From: Agapanthus africanus
Lineage: Eukaryota > Streptophyta > Magnoliopsida > Asparagales > Amaryllidaceae
Length of the DNA stretch: 64,000 nucleotides
Direction of reading: 5' to 3'
NCBI GenBank assembly: GCA_030015575.1
Contig: CM057337.1
Coordinates: forward strand, 375,123,582 to 375,187,581
Part shown: one piece after another, positions 11,512 to 22,265 of the stretch
How positions within the stretch are numbered: the stretch's first letter is position 1
Layout of the letters: the number at the start of each line of letters is the position of its first letter
Translations under genes and position numbers: made by a program
Notes under the pieces: generated by a model
Database searches by the model: none
What the model was told of the DNA's origin: nothing
The model's input: only the letters and a program-made list of their open reading frames with translations

Positions 11512-12296
11512 ACGTTCCCCCGGTCGTGTGGATAGCCTGTGCAATGAAATCCTAGACCTCTACGGGCGCGGCAAGTCACCCGCCAAAACCCGAAGCGAGG
11601 CAGCCCCCTTCAGCACCGTGAATGGACCACCCAGCACTTCACGGAATCCGGTAACTTGGGCACCCCTCCTGGGTCACCCTGTACCCCCTACGAGTGCGGC
11701 GAATTGCCCGCCAATCCTAGAGTGAAGCCCCCTCCCTCTCAATGCCATGAGATGCGGGCTTGTTGCCCTCTAGAACCCGGCTATCCGTGCACCCCTCCGC
11801 GGGGCAATCCTAGTACAGAAAGTAAAATATACATACAACGGGTACATCGACCGCAACCAGGTCGTGCCCCAAAATAATAATACAATCAGGCAGTGACGGC
11901 AGTCCACATGTCGGACGCTCGCCCCGCAATATCAAATGTACATAATACAATCACAACTGTACTAGCATTGCATCCAGGCTATCCCCCACGACCGATCCGC
12001 AACATCACAGCAAAAACAGAACATCAACGTGAAAGTCACGTTCGCAAATCCGTCTAACCGGACTATAGCAGTTAGACAGGATTTACCGATCGAGTGACAT
12101 TCACGGTCGCAGATATAATGTAAATACTGTGAAATAATGTGTTTAAAATATCCGATCGATCAAATTTTAACAAGTGGGCCCCAAAGCATTACTGTAGCAG
12201 ATCAGGAAATTCTGGGCCCAATATTAATATTCCAAAACCCCTAAAATCAGCCCAGAAGCCCACTGGAGAAAATTGACAGAGTGATCTTATCATAGT

Positions 12297-12342
12297 GCGG
12301 CGGAACCGCGGCCCAAAGGGGGGTTTGGCCGCGGTTCCGCGC
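12297..12342 (-). promoter_or_regulatory. Leader hairpin HP1 (element G)
   Basis: Arms GGCGGAACCGCGGCCCAAA and TTTGGCCGCGGTTCCGC around a G-rich loop, 213 nt from the LTR edge. Confidence 0.78.
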
Positions 12343-12540
12343 TCCAACTATGGAGTCATTTTGTCGAATTTCTACAGTGGCCTTATATTTTCCAGTACAT
12401 CACTTTTCTGTAACCTGAAAAATTTTTCGACACCAAAAATTTCCAACAGAAAACTGATGTGATCAAAATATGGTTTTTGGAATTTTGGTCGATCGGAAAT
12501 GCAAAACACATTAAACCAAGCTAGACTAAGTTAATGGCGA

Positions 12541-12553
12541 GGCTCTGATACCA
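12541..12553 (-). other. Primer-binding site of element G
   Basis: GGCTCTGATACCA on the plus strand, the complement of TGGTATCAGAGCC, next to the right-hand LTR. Confidence 0.92.
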
Positions 12554-12554
12554 C

Positions 12555-14771
12555 TGTAAGTGCACGGCGGCGCCCCGGCCGTCAATCCGACGGCCAAATG
12601 CGGAAGCGGTGATAAACTTAAATTTTACTGAACTGGCAAACCGCCGCGCACTAATACCCGGATCGAACCATTAATTAGTCCTAGCTAACTACAAGAAAGG
12701 GAATAGAGATATACCGACGATCCAAGTCCTCCGGTCTTCTCGTCATCGTCCCGATCTCCTGCGGAATGTCTCGTCTCCTCCTCGTCGCCGGAAGTGCACC
12801 ACATCGCCTACTTCTTTTACGGGCTCCCACCTCAATGCCGAGGCAACTCGGGCACGAAGCCGGCTACTCGACGTGCCCAAGATTTGCTGTAGAATGTGTA
12901 GTAGAACTTGTGTCTCTTTTTGGGGTAGTGGAGGTTGCCATTGGTGGAGGGATTGAACAAGAAGTATATGGAGGAGCTTGGAGAACTTTGGTGCATGAAA
13001 TGAACAACATTTCCCCACCTCAATATTTTGGACAACCCCCCCTCCCATATGGCCGGCCAAACAATGCAAGAGCAAGAGAGAGAAAAAGCCAAGGGGAGGG
13101 TATATCATAATGCAAGAGAGAGTGTGGAGTTATGATGTGTGGAAATGATTACTAGTAAAACCAACACACCAAAACAATCATCATAACCCATCAACAAAGT
13201 CAAGCAATCATGAACATAAGAAAAGTCAAGGGATGGGCTCCATCAGGAAACCATCATGATACAAATATAAGCAAATACCCCCTCCACAAATACTTATTTG
13301 CAACAATGCAAATAAGCCCTCCTCCACCAATCTTCGGCCAATGAACGAAATAAACGAAATCGGCCGAAACGGAAAGCAAACTGGCAACTCCAGAAAACTG
13401 GTCCCGTAATAAATTACAGGAAAACCCCGATACTGTGCATACACACCCGCATCTGTATTTCGACCGAAATACAAATGCAATGAGACAAAATCTACACTGT
13501 ACTATACTAGGATCCGGCTTATACCAAAGCCGGCTAGTAATATCCGTTCGATCCTGATCCGTGCAATACCGCACGTATCTGATCGAACCCTGCCATATAT
13601 CCATACGGCCTATAGTACAGACTTCCGATCCTGATCCGTGCAATACCGCACGTATCTGATCGGACCCTGCCATATCTCCATACGGCCTCTACAACCTTTC
13701 GCCCGAAAGCTGAGTAACTGAATGTGGGGGACTCTAAAGACTCGTCAACACCTTGGTTGTGGATTTAACCACTAGCACGTTAGAGGTATAAGCCAATACA
13801 TAACGGGCTACCAGGTATTGACCAAAAGGGACGTCTGTGAGCGAACTCAGCCTGACTCCCTACTGAGCCTATCAGTGACAATATCCGTACAGTCCGGTCC
13901 GTTCGTCTATGAGCATCGCATGGCGGGCCTAGGGGGTTGGTAAAAGTCAGACCCCCAAAAGCGGTACAAGTCGTGTCGGAGTGTAGCCCAGAACACCCTG
14001 AGATACTACTTGAATACCTACCAGTAAATCTCCTTGCCTCGGCCGAAGGCTTCGTGTAATGGCTCTCCTAGACACAGCACGACCTCACCCCCAATACCGG
14101 GAGAGACGAACCCCTGAAGATACGCTCACTGCCTCCATGTGGCTCGGGACTGTACCCAACTAAAACCTGTTTGCACGACTCCTTTGAGCCGTGGTAGGGT
14201 AGTAATCAAAGTACAGTGGGAACTCACACGAGACAAATGACGATCCCCAGGTCGATGAACTAACCTGCACACATGTCACCAGGGAACTGCCATCTGACGT
14301 CTGGTATATGACCAACTAGCATGTTCCCAGCGAGTCCTGTCCGGTGTACTCATAACCCAATGAGCACCTGTATACATCTTAGGTGAACCAACTGACACCA
14401 GTGGCTTGTGAGACCGGCCACCGCCCCTCGTCGGGGTCTCGACTGTATACACTAGTCTACTATGGAGAATCGATGCCCTGTCTCGAAACTCTCACGACTA
14501 GGGACCTTTTAAGGATATGCTTATAGACCCTCAGCTCCCACTTATATGATCGCCCTCATACTGCTGGTGGTCAAGCAAGAATCCTAGGGGCTCTATCAAC
14601 GTGTAATAGCGACGTGTCAGGTCACTTAAAACAGTACACGATGATAAAGGTAAACCAGATATCATACTATCGTCTCGAGTAAGACTGTCCTACCGGGATA
14701 GGTCCTCCATCAAACATTACAATCACGTACCTGTGACCTAATAATTGACTCTGAGGGCACTATCTCCAACA
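12555..14771 (-). repeat. Element G 5' LTR (right copy)
   Basis: 2217 bp, about 1.3 percent different from 4602-6822 by eye. Open frames inside it mirror those of the other LTR. Confidence 0.92.
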
Positions 14772-15181
14772 AACGTCCTAGTATATCTAATATTTCATAT
14801 GATATTTTCTGCTGCGATATCTGTGATCTGATCATGTGATGTTCTGTGATAGATACTGTATATAGTATATATGATATATTATATAGGCGTTACTTATGTT
14901 TTACACCCGCGCTAGCCCTGCCCCGCTCTGCCGTTACTTACCTAACCTAACGGTGCACGACGGGACATCGAGGCGAATGCGGATGGCATAAGTGTACGTC
15001 GTATTTATCTGTGATGTTTAGGTATTTAAATGATGGGACTTCATTAATGTGATTAATGAAAGAAAAGAAACCTAAGATGTTGTAGAATCAAATTTTAAAC
15101 AAAACAGATAACTACAGTTCTTGCTTTGCATAGCGGTATATATGATATACCCTGCACTTTATTCGATGAGGAAAGGACCGA

Positions 15182-15362
15182 GATCCCTTTACGGGAGTGA
15201 CTCCTTTAGCAATAACTGGCAGATGCTACACTCTCGGTTTGACTTTTGATTACTTCTATAGTTTTTGCTTTGCACAGTGATATATATGATATATCCCGAA
15301 CCTCATTCGACAAGGAAAGGGACGACGATCCCTTCACCGAGAGTGACCCCTTTAGCAAAACT
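15182..15362 (+). repeat. Duplicated leader module of element B
   Basis: Cores GATCCCTTTACGGGAGTGAC (15182) and GATCCCTTCACCGAGAGTGA (15329), period 147 bp. Each is preceded by TTTGCATAG or TTTGCACAG and an ATATATGATATA tract. Confidence 0.75.
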
Positions 15363-15503
15363 AGAAAAGCCTCAAAATCACTCCATTTCAAAACTTCTTT
15401 TGATTCTACAACGATATCAAGTTCATTACGCAATAGGTTTTAAGAAAAACCTGTCGTAGCCCTCCGTCATTTCAGATAAGTTGCATATAGTATTCGTGCT
15501 GCA

Positions 15504-15697
15504 TTTGTTGGCTTTCGTCAAGGTGTAGTGTGCGGTAGCTATGTGCTGCTTATCTGCTGCATATGATGCGACTGGATTAGAGTAGTCGTACGGCTTTGTT
15601 GGCTTTCGTCAAGGGTCGTGCGGGTGGGTTTAATTCAGTCAAGAAATGTACGGGTTGAACTTGACTAGCGGACTGTGGTTTGTTGGCTTTCGTCAAG
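15504..15697 (+). promoter_or_regulatory. Triple tetraloop hairpins of element B
   Basis: TTTGTTGGCTTTCGTCAAG occurs three times, at 15504, 15596 and 15679. Each can fold as TTGGC-TTTC-GTCAA (one G:U pair). Sequence between the copies is not repeated. Confidence 0.78.
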
Positions 15698-15920
15698 ATC
15701 ATAGCACGCTAGGGGCAAAAGCATTATCGGGAGTTTCAAGTGTTGAAATTTGCAATGAGATTGCATACCTTCTATGAGATAGTTGGATCCCGATACCCAC
15801 TGCGAGTAAGAGTCACTCCTGGGAGAGTTTTACACATTGCAATTAGCTGATCAAGTAGGTGTCTAGAAAGGTGTCAATGGGGTTACGCCTCTGGAAAAAT
15901 GAGGTTTACATTAATTAGGT

Positions 15921-15936
15921 TCGTGCGAAAGCACGG
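15921..15936 (+). promoter_or_regulatory. GNRA-type hairpin of element B
   Basis: TCGTGC-GAAA-GCACGG, a 6-bp stem (one wobble) with a GAAA tetraloop. Identical or near-identical at 23935-23950 (A), 31994-32009 (F, minus) and 54848-54863 (D, minus). Confidence 0.7.
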
Positions 15937-16121
15937 GGGACCTCCCTCAAAGTACCGACACTGGCCTGGCTGAAAGATTGGCGAACTTGTAGTGTGTAAT
16001 TAATCTCGGCTAGTCTTTCCTTTTAGGGTTTGAAGGAAGATTTGATAAAAACCAGTGGGTGCCATCCTGATTAGATAAGATAATAACCAATCTGATCTTG
16101 CACGAGCTTACGCTAAAGTGT

Positions 16122-16141
16122 TTTCTTCTCTCTCTCTCCAG
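16122..16141 (+). promoter_or_regulatory. Splice-acceptor-like site of element B
   Basis: A run of T and C ending CCAG immediately before GTAGCTACC and the pol frame. The pol frame is open through it, which is why an upstream non-ATG start could be drawn at 16118. The first ATG is 16178. Confidence 0.55.
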
Positions 16142-16177
16142 GTAGCTACCATATCATGCCCTAATAAAGATAATAAT

Positions 16178-19100
16178 ATGGATGTATTGACTGAACCCGC
16201 ATGTTATACTGTGCTAGGGAATGTTGGTTCCGTTCTTTCTTATAAGAGTTATAGGAACGAACAGGATATAGGGGAATGCCAGGATTCCCATGCCACCCGA
16301 TTGAAGAAAGTACATGATGATGCATTTTCTTCGGGTGTGTTCGTTACAGAGAACTGTTTCTCCATTTGCCCTACGTCCTGGGTATTAGATACCGGGTCAG
16401 GATCCCATATATGTAATCAGTTACATGGGCTTAGAAAAGGTAGAGAACTTGGAGAAGGTGATAAAGACATTAGAGTTGGAAATGGTGCAATTGTTGCAGC
16501 TAAGACTGTCTGGGAATATCACCTTGTATTACCAACTGGTAATACATTGGTTCTGAACGAATGCTATTACATGCCGAACCTGATATGCAACATTATATCG
16601 GTTTCTTTATTGAGTAAAGAGGGATATAATTTTGTATTACAGGATAATGTTATGAACATTTTCCGTAACCAAAAGTTGGTTGGATCAGGCACGTTGTGCA
16701 ATGGCATTTATGTTCTAAATCAATCAACAGTTCTGAGCATAACAAACACACACAAGAGGAAGAGTTTAGAACTGAACGAATCCTTCTTGTGGCATTGTAG
16801 ACTGGGTCACATCAATGCGACACGACTAGCTAAGTTGCATAAGGATGGATATTTGAAACCATTCGAATTTTCATCTTATGACACTTGCCAGTCATGTCTC
16901 AAAGGCAAGATGACCAAAACTCCGTTTACGGGACACGGAGAAAGAGTTACCGAACTCTTGGGATTAATACATAGTGATGTATGTGGTCCCATGTCTACAT
17001 ATGCCAGGGATGGTTCTTCGTACTTCATTACATTCACTGACGATCTCTCAAAATGCGGACATGTGTACTTGATAAGACACAAGTCTGAAGTTTTTGAGAA
17101 ATTTAGAGAATATAAACAAGAAGTCGAGAACCAAACCGGAAAAAGTATTAAAATCCTTCGATCTGATCGAGGAGGTGAATACTTAATCCATGAATTCCTG
17201 GACTTCCTAAAAGAGAATGGGATTCTCTCTCAGCTGACTCCTCCATATACACCACAGCATAATGGTGTATCAGAACGGAGGAACCGCACCCTATTAGATA
17301 TGGTGCGCTCTATGATGAGCACAGCTGAGTTACCTATTTCCTTCTGGGGGTATGCGCTTGAAACAGCCATACATCTATTGAATATGGTCCCCACCAAATC
17401 AGTGCCTACCACTCCATATGAGATATGGAAAGGGAAGAGACCATGTCTTAACTATATTAAGATATGGGGTTGTCCAGCCTATGTCAAACAACAAAATCCG
17501 GACAAACTCGAGGCACGGTCTGTTCTATGCAAATTTGTAGGATATCCCAAAAATTCACAAGGGTATATCTTCTACCACCCTGAGGAACAAAGAGTGTTTG
17601 TTTCTCGGCATGCCACCTTTTTAGAAAAGGAATTTCTTGAAAAAGAGATTAGTGGTCATGAGGTAGAATTGGAAGAGGTTCTAGCTACAGAAGCTACAAC
17701 AGAAGATCTGGTGGAACCAGAGGATTCAATAGTTCCCAATGAACCCCAGCCACTCCGCCGATCTAGTAGGGTTCCTCGCCGACCTGAGAGATACTACGGT
17801 TTTCTCATGGATGGTGGGAGCGAGGATTGCATCATAGAGGATGATGACCCAACTAGCTTCGAGCAGGCCATCACGAGTAGGGACTCAGTGAAATGGCTGG
17901 ATGCTATGCGGTCCGAGATGGAATCCATGTACACCAACAAAGTATGGACTTTGGAAGTTGCTCCTGAAGGGGTAAAACCCATTGGGAGCAAATGGATCTT
18001 CAAGAAAAAACTTGATGTAGATGGGAAAGTGGAGACTTTTAAAGCTAGACTTGTTGCAAAGGGTTTTCGTCAAAGACCAGGTGTGGACTATGACGATACC
18101 TTTTCTCTAGTGGCTATGCTTAAATCCATCCGGATCATGCTTGCCATCGCTGCATATCATGACTACGAAATCTGGCAAATGGATGTTAAGACCGCCTTTC
18201 TAAACGGTGATTTAGAAGAGTGCATGTACATGACTCAGCCAGAGGGCTTCGTAGACAGTGGGAGTAGCGGGAAAGTGTGCAAGCTGCTTAAATCCATTTA
18301 TGGATTAAAGCAAGCATCACGGAGTTGGAACATCTGCTTTGACGTCGTTATCAAAGAGTTTGATTTCGTCAAAAATGTAGATGAACCTTGTATCTACAAA
18401 AAGGTGGCAGAGAGTAAGGTTGTATTCCTCGTATTGTACATGGATGACATACTCTTGATAGGAAATGATATTCCTATGCTGCAATCGGTCAAGCTCTTCT
18501 TATCACAAAGATTCTCAATGAAAGATCTTGGTGATGCCTCCTGCATATTGGGAATTTGGATCTATAGGGATAGATCCAAACAGATATTGGGATTGTCCCA
18601 ATCCAGGTACATTGACACCATACTAAAGAGGTTTAGTATGGAAGAATCCAAGCATGGGAACTTGCCTACGATCTCTGGAGTCACTCCCTCCAAAGAGATG
18701 TCTCCCAAGACTGATTTGGAGAGAGCTCGCATGCAAGGGATACCCTATGCTTCGGCTGTAGGCTCTATCATGTACGCGATGCTATGTACCAGACCCGATG
18801 TAGCATACTCACTAAGTGTAGTGAGCAGGTATCAAGCTGATCCTGGAGAGAGTCACTGGACAGATGTGAAAAGCATTCTCAAGTACTTACGAAGGACTAA
18901 AGAGATGCTCTTGGTGTATGGTAACGGAGAACTCCAAGTGGAGTCCTTTACCGATTCGAGCTTCCAGAGTGATAAGGACGACTCTAAGTCGCAGTCGGGA
19001 TTTGTCTTTACCCTTTACGGAGGGGCGGTTAGCTGGAAGAGTTCCAAGAAGGAAACCGTGGCAGACTCGACGATGGAGGCTGAATACATCGCTGCCAATG

Positions 19101-19423
19101 ATGCTGCTAAAGAGGATGTCTGGATCAAGAAGTTCATTTTTGAACTTGGTGTGGTACCATCCATTGAGCATCCAATACCTTTGTATTGCGATAACAATGG
19201 AGCGGTGGCTTTGGCCAAGGAACCCAGGTCCCATCAGCGATCCAGGCATATTCTGAGGCGGTATCACCTGATCCGGGAGATAGTTGATCGCCGGGAGATC
19301 GAGGTCAGGAGGGTTGACACGAAGAACAACACGGCGGATCCACTCACGAAGGCCATTCCCCAGATACAGTTTGAGAGACTCTTCGGGATGCTCGGTATGC
19401 GATACTACAGCAACTGGCCCTAG
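16178..19423 (+). CDS. pol: Gag-less Pol polyprotein (protease, integrase, reverse transcriptase, RNase H)
   Basis: 1081 residues from the first ATG; the frame is open back to 16118 but only from a GTG within the pyrimidine tract. Protease: SWVLDTGSGSH near residue 71. Integrase: zinc-binding HCRLGH...CQSC region, then a DD35E triad near residues 267, 330 and 366 (HSDVCGP, SDRGGE, VSERRN). RT: QMDVKTAFLNG near 669 and LYMDD near 756 (YMDD where F has YVDD). RNase H: FTDSSF, MEAEY and YCDNNG near 926, 967 and 1005. From the protease motif to the end it has the same length as F Pol. Residues 1-60 are not Gag-like; D and A carry a related peptide. No capsid or CCHC knuckle. The frame has no lesion despite LTRs about 1.3 percent apart. 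Enzymatic competence is inferred from motifs. Confidence 0.93.
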   Translation: MDVLTEPACYTVLGNVGSVLSYKSYRNEQDIGECQDSHATRLKKVHDDAFSSGVFVTENCFSICPTSWVLDTGSGSHICNQLHGLRKGRELGEGDKDIRVGNGAIVAAKTVWEYHLVLPTGNTLVLNECYYMPNLICNIISVSLLSKEGYNFVLQDNVMNIFRNQKLVGSGTLCNGIYVLNQSTVLSITNTHKRKSLELNESFLWHCRLGHINATRLAKLHKDGYLKPFEFSSYDTCQSCLKGKMTKTPFTGHGERVTELLGLIHSDVCGPMSTYARDGSSYFITFTDDLSKCGHVYLIRHKSEVFEKFREYKQEVENQTGKSIKILRSDRGGEYLIHEFLDFLKENGILSQLTPPYTPQHNGVSERRNRTLLDMVRSMMSTAELPISFWGYALETAIHLLNMVPTKSVPTTPYEIWKGKRPCLNYIKIWGCPAYVKQQNPDKLEARSVLCKFVGYPKNSQGYIFYHPEEQRVFVSRHATFLEKEFLEKEISGHEVELEEVLATEATTEDLVEPEDSIVPNEPQPLRRSSRVPRRPERYYGFLMDGGSEDCIIEDDDPTSFEQAITSRDSVKWLDAMRSEMESMYTNKVWTLEVAPEGVKPIGSKWIFKKKLDVDGKVETFKARLVAKGFRQRPGVDYDDTFSLVAMLKSIRIMLAIAAYHDYEIWQMDVKTAFLNGDLEECMYMTQPEGFVDSGSSGKVCKLLKSIYGLKQASRSWNICFDVVIKEFDFVKNVDEPCIYKKVAESKVVFLVLYMDDILLIGNDIPMLQSVKLFLSQRFSMKDLGDASCILGIWIYRDRSKQILGLSQSRYIDTILKRFSMEESKHGNLPTISGVTPSKEMSPKTDLERARMQGIPYASAVGSIMYAMLCTRPDVAYSLSVVSRYQADPGESHWTDVKSILKYLRRTKEMLLVYGNGELQVESFTDSSFQSDKDDSKSQSGFVFTLYGGAVSWKSSKKETVADSTMEAEYIAANDAAKEDVWIKKFIFELGVVPSIEHPIPLYCDNNGAVALAKEPRSHQRSRHILRRYHLIREIVDRREIEVRRVDTKNNTADPLTKAIPQIQFERLFGMLGMRYYSNWP

Positions 19424-19425
19424 TG

Positions 19426-19437
19426 CAAGTGGGAGAT
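19426..19437 (+). other. Polypurine tract of element B
   Basis: AAGTGGGAGAT directly before the 3' LTR, 3 nt after the pol stop; plus-strand DNA priming site. Confidence 0.85.
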
Positions 19438-21650
19438 TGTTAGTTGTATGTATGCCCTAGAGGCCAGTATTGTACAGATGATGTATATTATATTGGATGC
19501 TTGGACATATATAGAGATGACTTTCTTGCTCGATATGATAGTATGCTATCTGGTTGCTCTTTATCTTAACATGTACACTTGTCTCTTTAAACTGTCTTAT
19601 AGTTACATGTTGGTAAAGCCCTTAGGATGTGTACTTGACTACCTGGACTATGATGCAGATCATACTAGTGGGGACAAGGTAGTCCATAGGTACATCCTTC
19701 AAGGTCCCTAGTCGTGGGTGTATCGAGACGGGGCATCGATATACCAGTGTAGACTAGCATATATGCTTCTCGACCCATGAGATGGGCGATGGATGATCCC
19801 ATATCCATTGGTGTTTGACATCAGAGATGGTATACGGGTGCTCAGTGGAGACTGGGTACACTGGACGGACTCGCCGAGAACTCCCAGATGGTATTATACC
19901 TCACGTCAGATGGCAGTTCTCAGGTGACACTTGTGCAGGTTAGTCTGTAGACCCGAGATCGTCATAGAGTCTTGTGTGATTCCCACTATGCTTTGATCTC
20001 CACCTTACCACGTCCATGAGGGCGTGCAAAACGGTGGTCTTTGGGTACAGTCCCGAGTCACATGGAGGCAATGAGCGATAGGAGGGGTTTCGTCTCTCCC
20101 GGTATTGGGGGTTGATGTTGCGCTGTGCTCGATTGGCCGTGACAGGGAAGTCCCTGGCCAGGGCTGATCAGAGATTTGCTGGTAAGTGTTACCAGTAGTT
20201 TCTCGACCCGTTATGAGCCTCACATCGGCACGACTTATCGGTTATTGGGGTCTGACGTTTACCACCCCTAGACTTGATATGCGACATATCAGACGAACAG
20301 ACCGGACTGTACGGTAAGTGTTACTGGTTGGATTCACAGGAGTGTGAGCGGGCTGGCTCGTCGATCTTCTGATCGCTCAATACCCGGATGGCCGTTACGT
20401 TTAGCAGACCGCTTGCGGCTTGTGGGTGCTTGATATGATCATCATCTGCTGCCGACGTATTGACGAGTCTTTAGAGTCCTACACAGAGGTTTCCTGGCTC
20501 AAGCGAAACGAAATAGGAGCGCATATGAGATATGTGCAAGACCGAGAATAATGCGTGTATGTGATACCGTATTTCATTCTCGCGATGAATGTATCGATTG
20601 GTTATATGCGATATAACCTAGATATCGAATCAAGGATTGATTCGATAAGCCGATACATAGGATACTAGTCGGTTATATGCGATATGACCGGATCGTTAAA
20701 TCAAGTGTTGATTTAATAATTTAATGTATAATTATATATTTGATATATTACTTTGCATTAACTAGTATTGGTTCACTTTAAATGGATTTTCTCACTTGGA
20801 TGTGCAAGTTGTATATGTGATATACTTTTGTGCACATGATTATATCATGTTTGATGATACATGCTTATTTGGTTAAGTGTAAAGAATTAAACCATGGTTA
20901 AGTTAATGATTAGGGTTTTGCTTATTCATTTATTTATTTGTTTATTCATTTTTGATAGATAAACATGAATGGTGGCTTTGTTTGTTTTTAGTTGAAGATT
21001 CATGAAGCTTTGACTTAGTCACCATTCTTGTCTCATGCTTAACCCTAACCATTTGAACTAACCCTAGTTCATTCTCTACACTTAACTATGGTTGAGAATA
21101 TGATAAGAATGAATTCTTTTTCAATTATTCTTCAACACTTATCATATTCTATCTTCTTCATCATCTTCTTCTTCAAGAAAAAGCTTGCCACCATTAATGG
21201 CATCTTGAGCAAAAGTGTGAGAAATCCAATTCTAAAGTGAACCCACCTCCCATTTCTTCACCCTCTACCTCTTGCCAAGTAGTATAGGGTGTTTTCTTCA
21301 CAAGTTTCACAACTTGGTGAAGTTGGAGCTTGATCTTGTGTAACCTCGACGTAGATCATCTTCGGCACCGGAGCCGACGACTAGTCCGTTCATTTCTCCG
21401 ATGAAGCCGATGCTAGAGACCGAGATCCGACTTGGACAGCGAGAGGACGTCTACGTGGAGCTAAGGAAGTGGAGAACCGGATCTACAAAGGTTGTAGCTT
21501 CTTACATTTAGTTAAGTTGTTAACTAGTTTAATGTTTCGCCTAAAATTCTAGTTAACGATCCGTATTAGAGTTTCTCGGCACTTGTAAAATTTGAAATTG
21601 GCATGGTTGATGCCTTGTGAGACTTCATTAGCGTGCCTAGGAACCTTACA
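19438..21650 (+). repeat. Element B 3' LTR
   Basis: TGTTAG...CCTTACA, 2213 bp, same length as the 5' LTR, followed by CACAG (21651-21655). Confidence 0.93.
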
Positions 21651-22173
21651 CACAGTAGTGCAAGTAATGCGAAGGTCCCTCTAGAAAACAAAAAACTTTA
21701 ACTCGATTATGTGACCGTCTTGAACTGCCCTTTGAACCTTAGGGTTTGGGGCAGTACGGCATGCCACATGTGAGGCGTTTGCTTGACCCTTCTACGGCTG
21801 GACCGTTGGTACTGAGGCTTGAAGTGAATGTTTTTAAACTTATTTCATGTGTTGAGCTGTTTCGGGAAAACTTGGGTATTCGATTGTTCGATCGGAAAGT
21901 TTAACATTTTCTATTTATCTGGAATGTGATACAATAATTGGAATTCACAAGTAGTTATGAGATAACTGAATGAATGTTATAAACATAGCACTTTAGTCTC
22001 ACTTGATCGGTTGCAACGAAACATAGCACTTCGTCGACGGCGTCGGGGGTGCAGCCGCCTACTAAAGTTTACGACGAGCATTCGATCAGGATGCCGGGAA
22101 TCCTGTTGAATTGCCCGACTTGATATTGAAAAGTGTTTTCGATAATGAGTCTAAAATGCGGGGTTTATAATTG

Positions 22174-22265
22174 TTAGGCATGCGATGTCTAAGGAATTCA
22201 TTTGGTTAGGCATGCGATGTCTAAGGAATTCATTTGGTTAGGCATGCGATCTCTAAAGAGTTTGC
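22174..22265 (+). repeat. 32-bp tandem repeat in the leader of A
   Basis: TTAGGCATGCGATGTCTAAG plus GAATTCATTTGG repeated at 22174, 22206 and 22238 (last partial). B has two copies (4024, 4056) and D has one (about 56541-56562), so copy number varies in the family. Confidence 0.8.

Larger units (their letters stand above)
10252..12554 (-). other. Element G leader
   Basis: Non-coding, read right to left from the PBS complement at 12541-12553. It holds HP1 (12297-12342), HP4 (11482-11511), the GTTAG/CTAAC palindrome (11307-11329), the duplicated module (10903-11110) and the triple hairpins (10557-10751). The GNRA hairpin block seen in A, B, D and F is missing here. Confidence 0.8.
4602..14771 (-). 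mobile_element. Element G: decayed-interior Ty1/copia element in the leader of B
   Basis: Minus-strand element with LTRs 4602-6822 and 12555-14771, PBS complement at 12541-12553 and leader about 10252-12554. It is flanked by GACGT (4597-4601) and AACGT (14772-14776). The undisturbed site in A at 22777-22790 shows the original target was GACGT, so the right copy has one change. The LTRs differ at only about 30 of 2220 positions, but the coding interior (6840-10248) has no long frame. It is probably a non-autonomous family mobilised in trans. Confidence 0.9.
14772..16141 (+). other. Element B leader, second part (with right TSD of G)
   Basis: Starts with the AACGT target duplication of G (14772-14776). 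It then holds the GTTAG/CTAAC palindrome (14931-14952), two copies of the 147-bp module (GATCCC at 15182 and 15329), three tetraloop hairpins (15504-15697), the GNRA-type hairpin (15921-15936) and the splice-acceptor-like site ending at 16141. Closely similar to 22785-24154 of A. No credible gene. Confidence 0.85.
902..21650 (+). mobile_element. Element B: gag-less Ty1/copia retrotransposon with intact pol
   Basis: Complete element between CACAG duplications. LTRs are 902-3114 and 19438-21650, both 2213 bp and differing at roughly 1.3 percent of positions by eye. PBS is 3116-3128 and the polypurine tract ends at 19437. Element G (4602-14771) sits in the leader; without it B is about 10.6 kb. 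One long open frame encodes PR-INT-RT-RNaseH with no capsid or zinc-knuckle sequence before it. It is probably non-autonomous for particle formation but has an apparently functional Pol. Its lineage is shared with A and D, which have the same gag-less start. Confidence 0.93.

Noticed and set aside
16118-16177. Extra 20 residues at the N-terminus of B Pol
   Set aside because: The first codon is GTG within the pyrimidine tract and translates CT repeats; the first ATG is 16178. It would be coding only if an upstream exon is spliced or read in.
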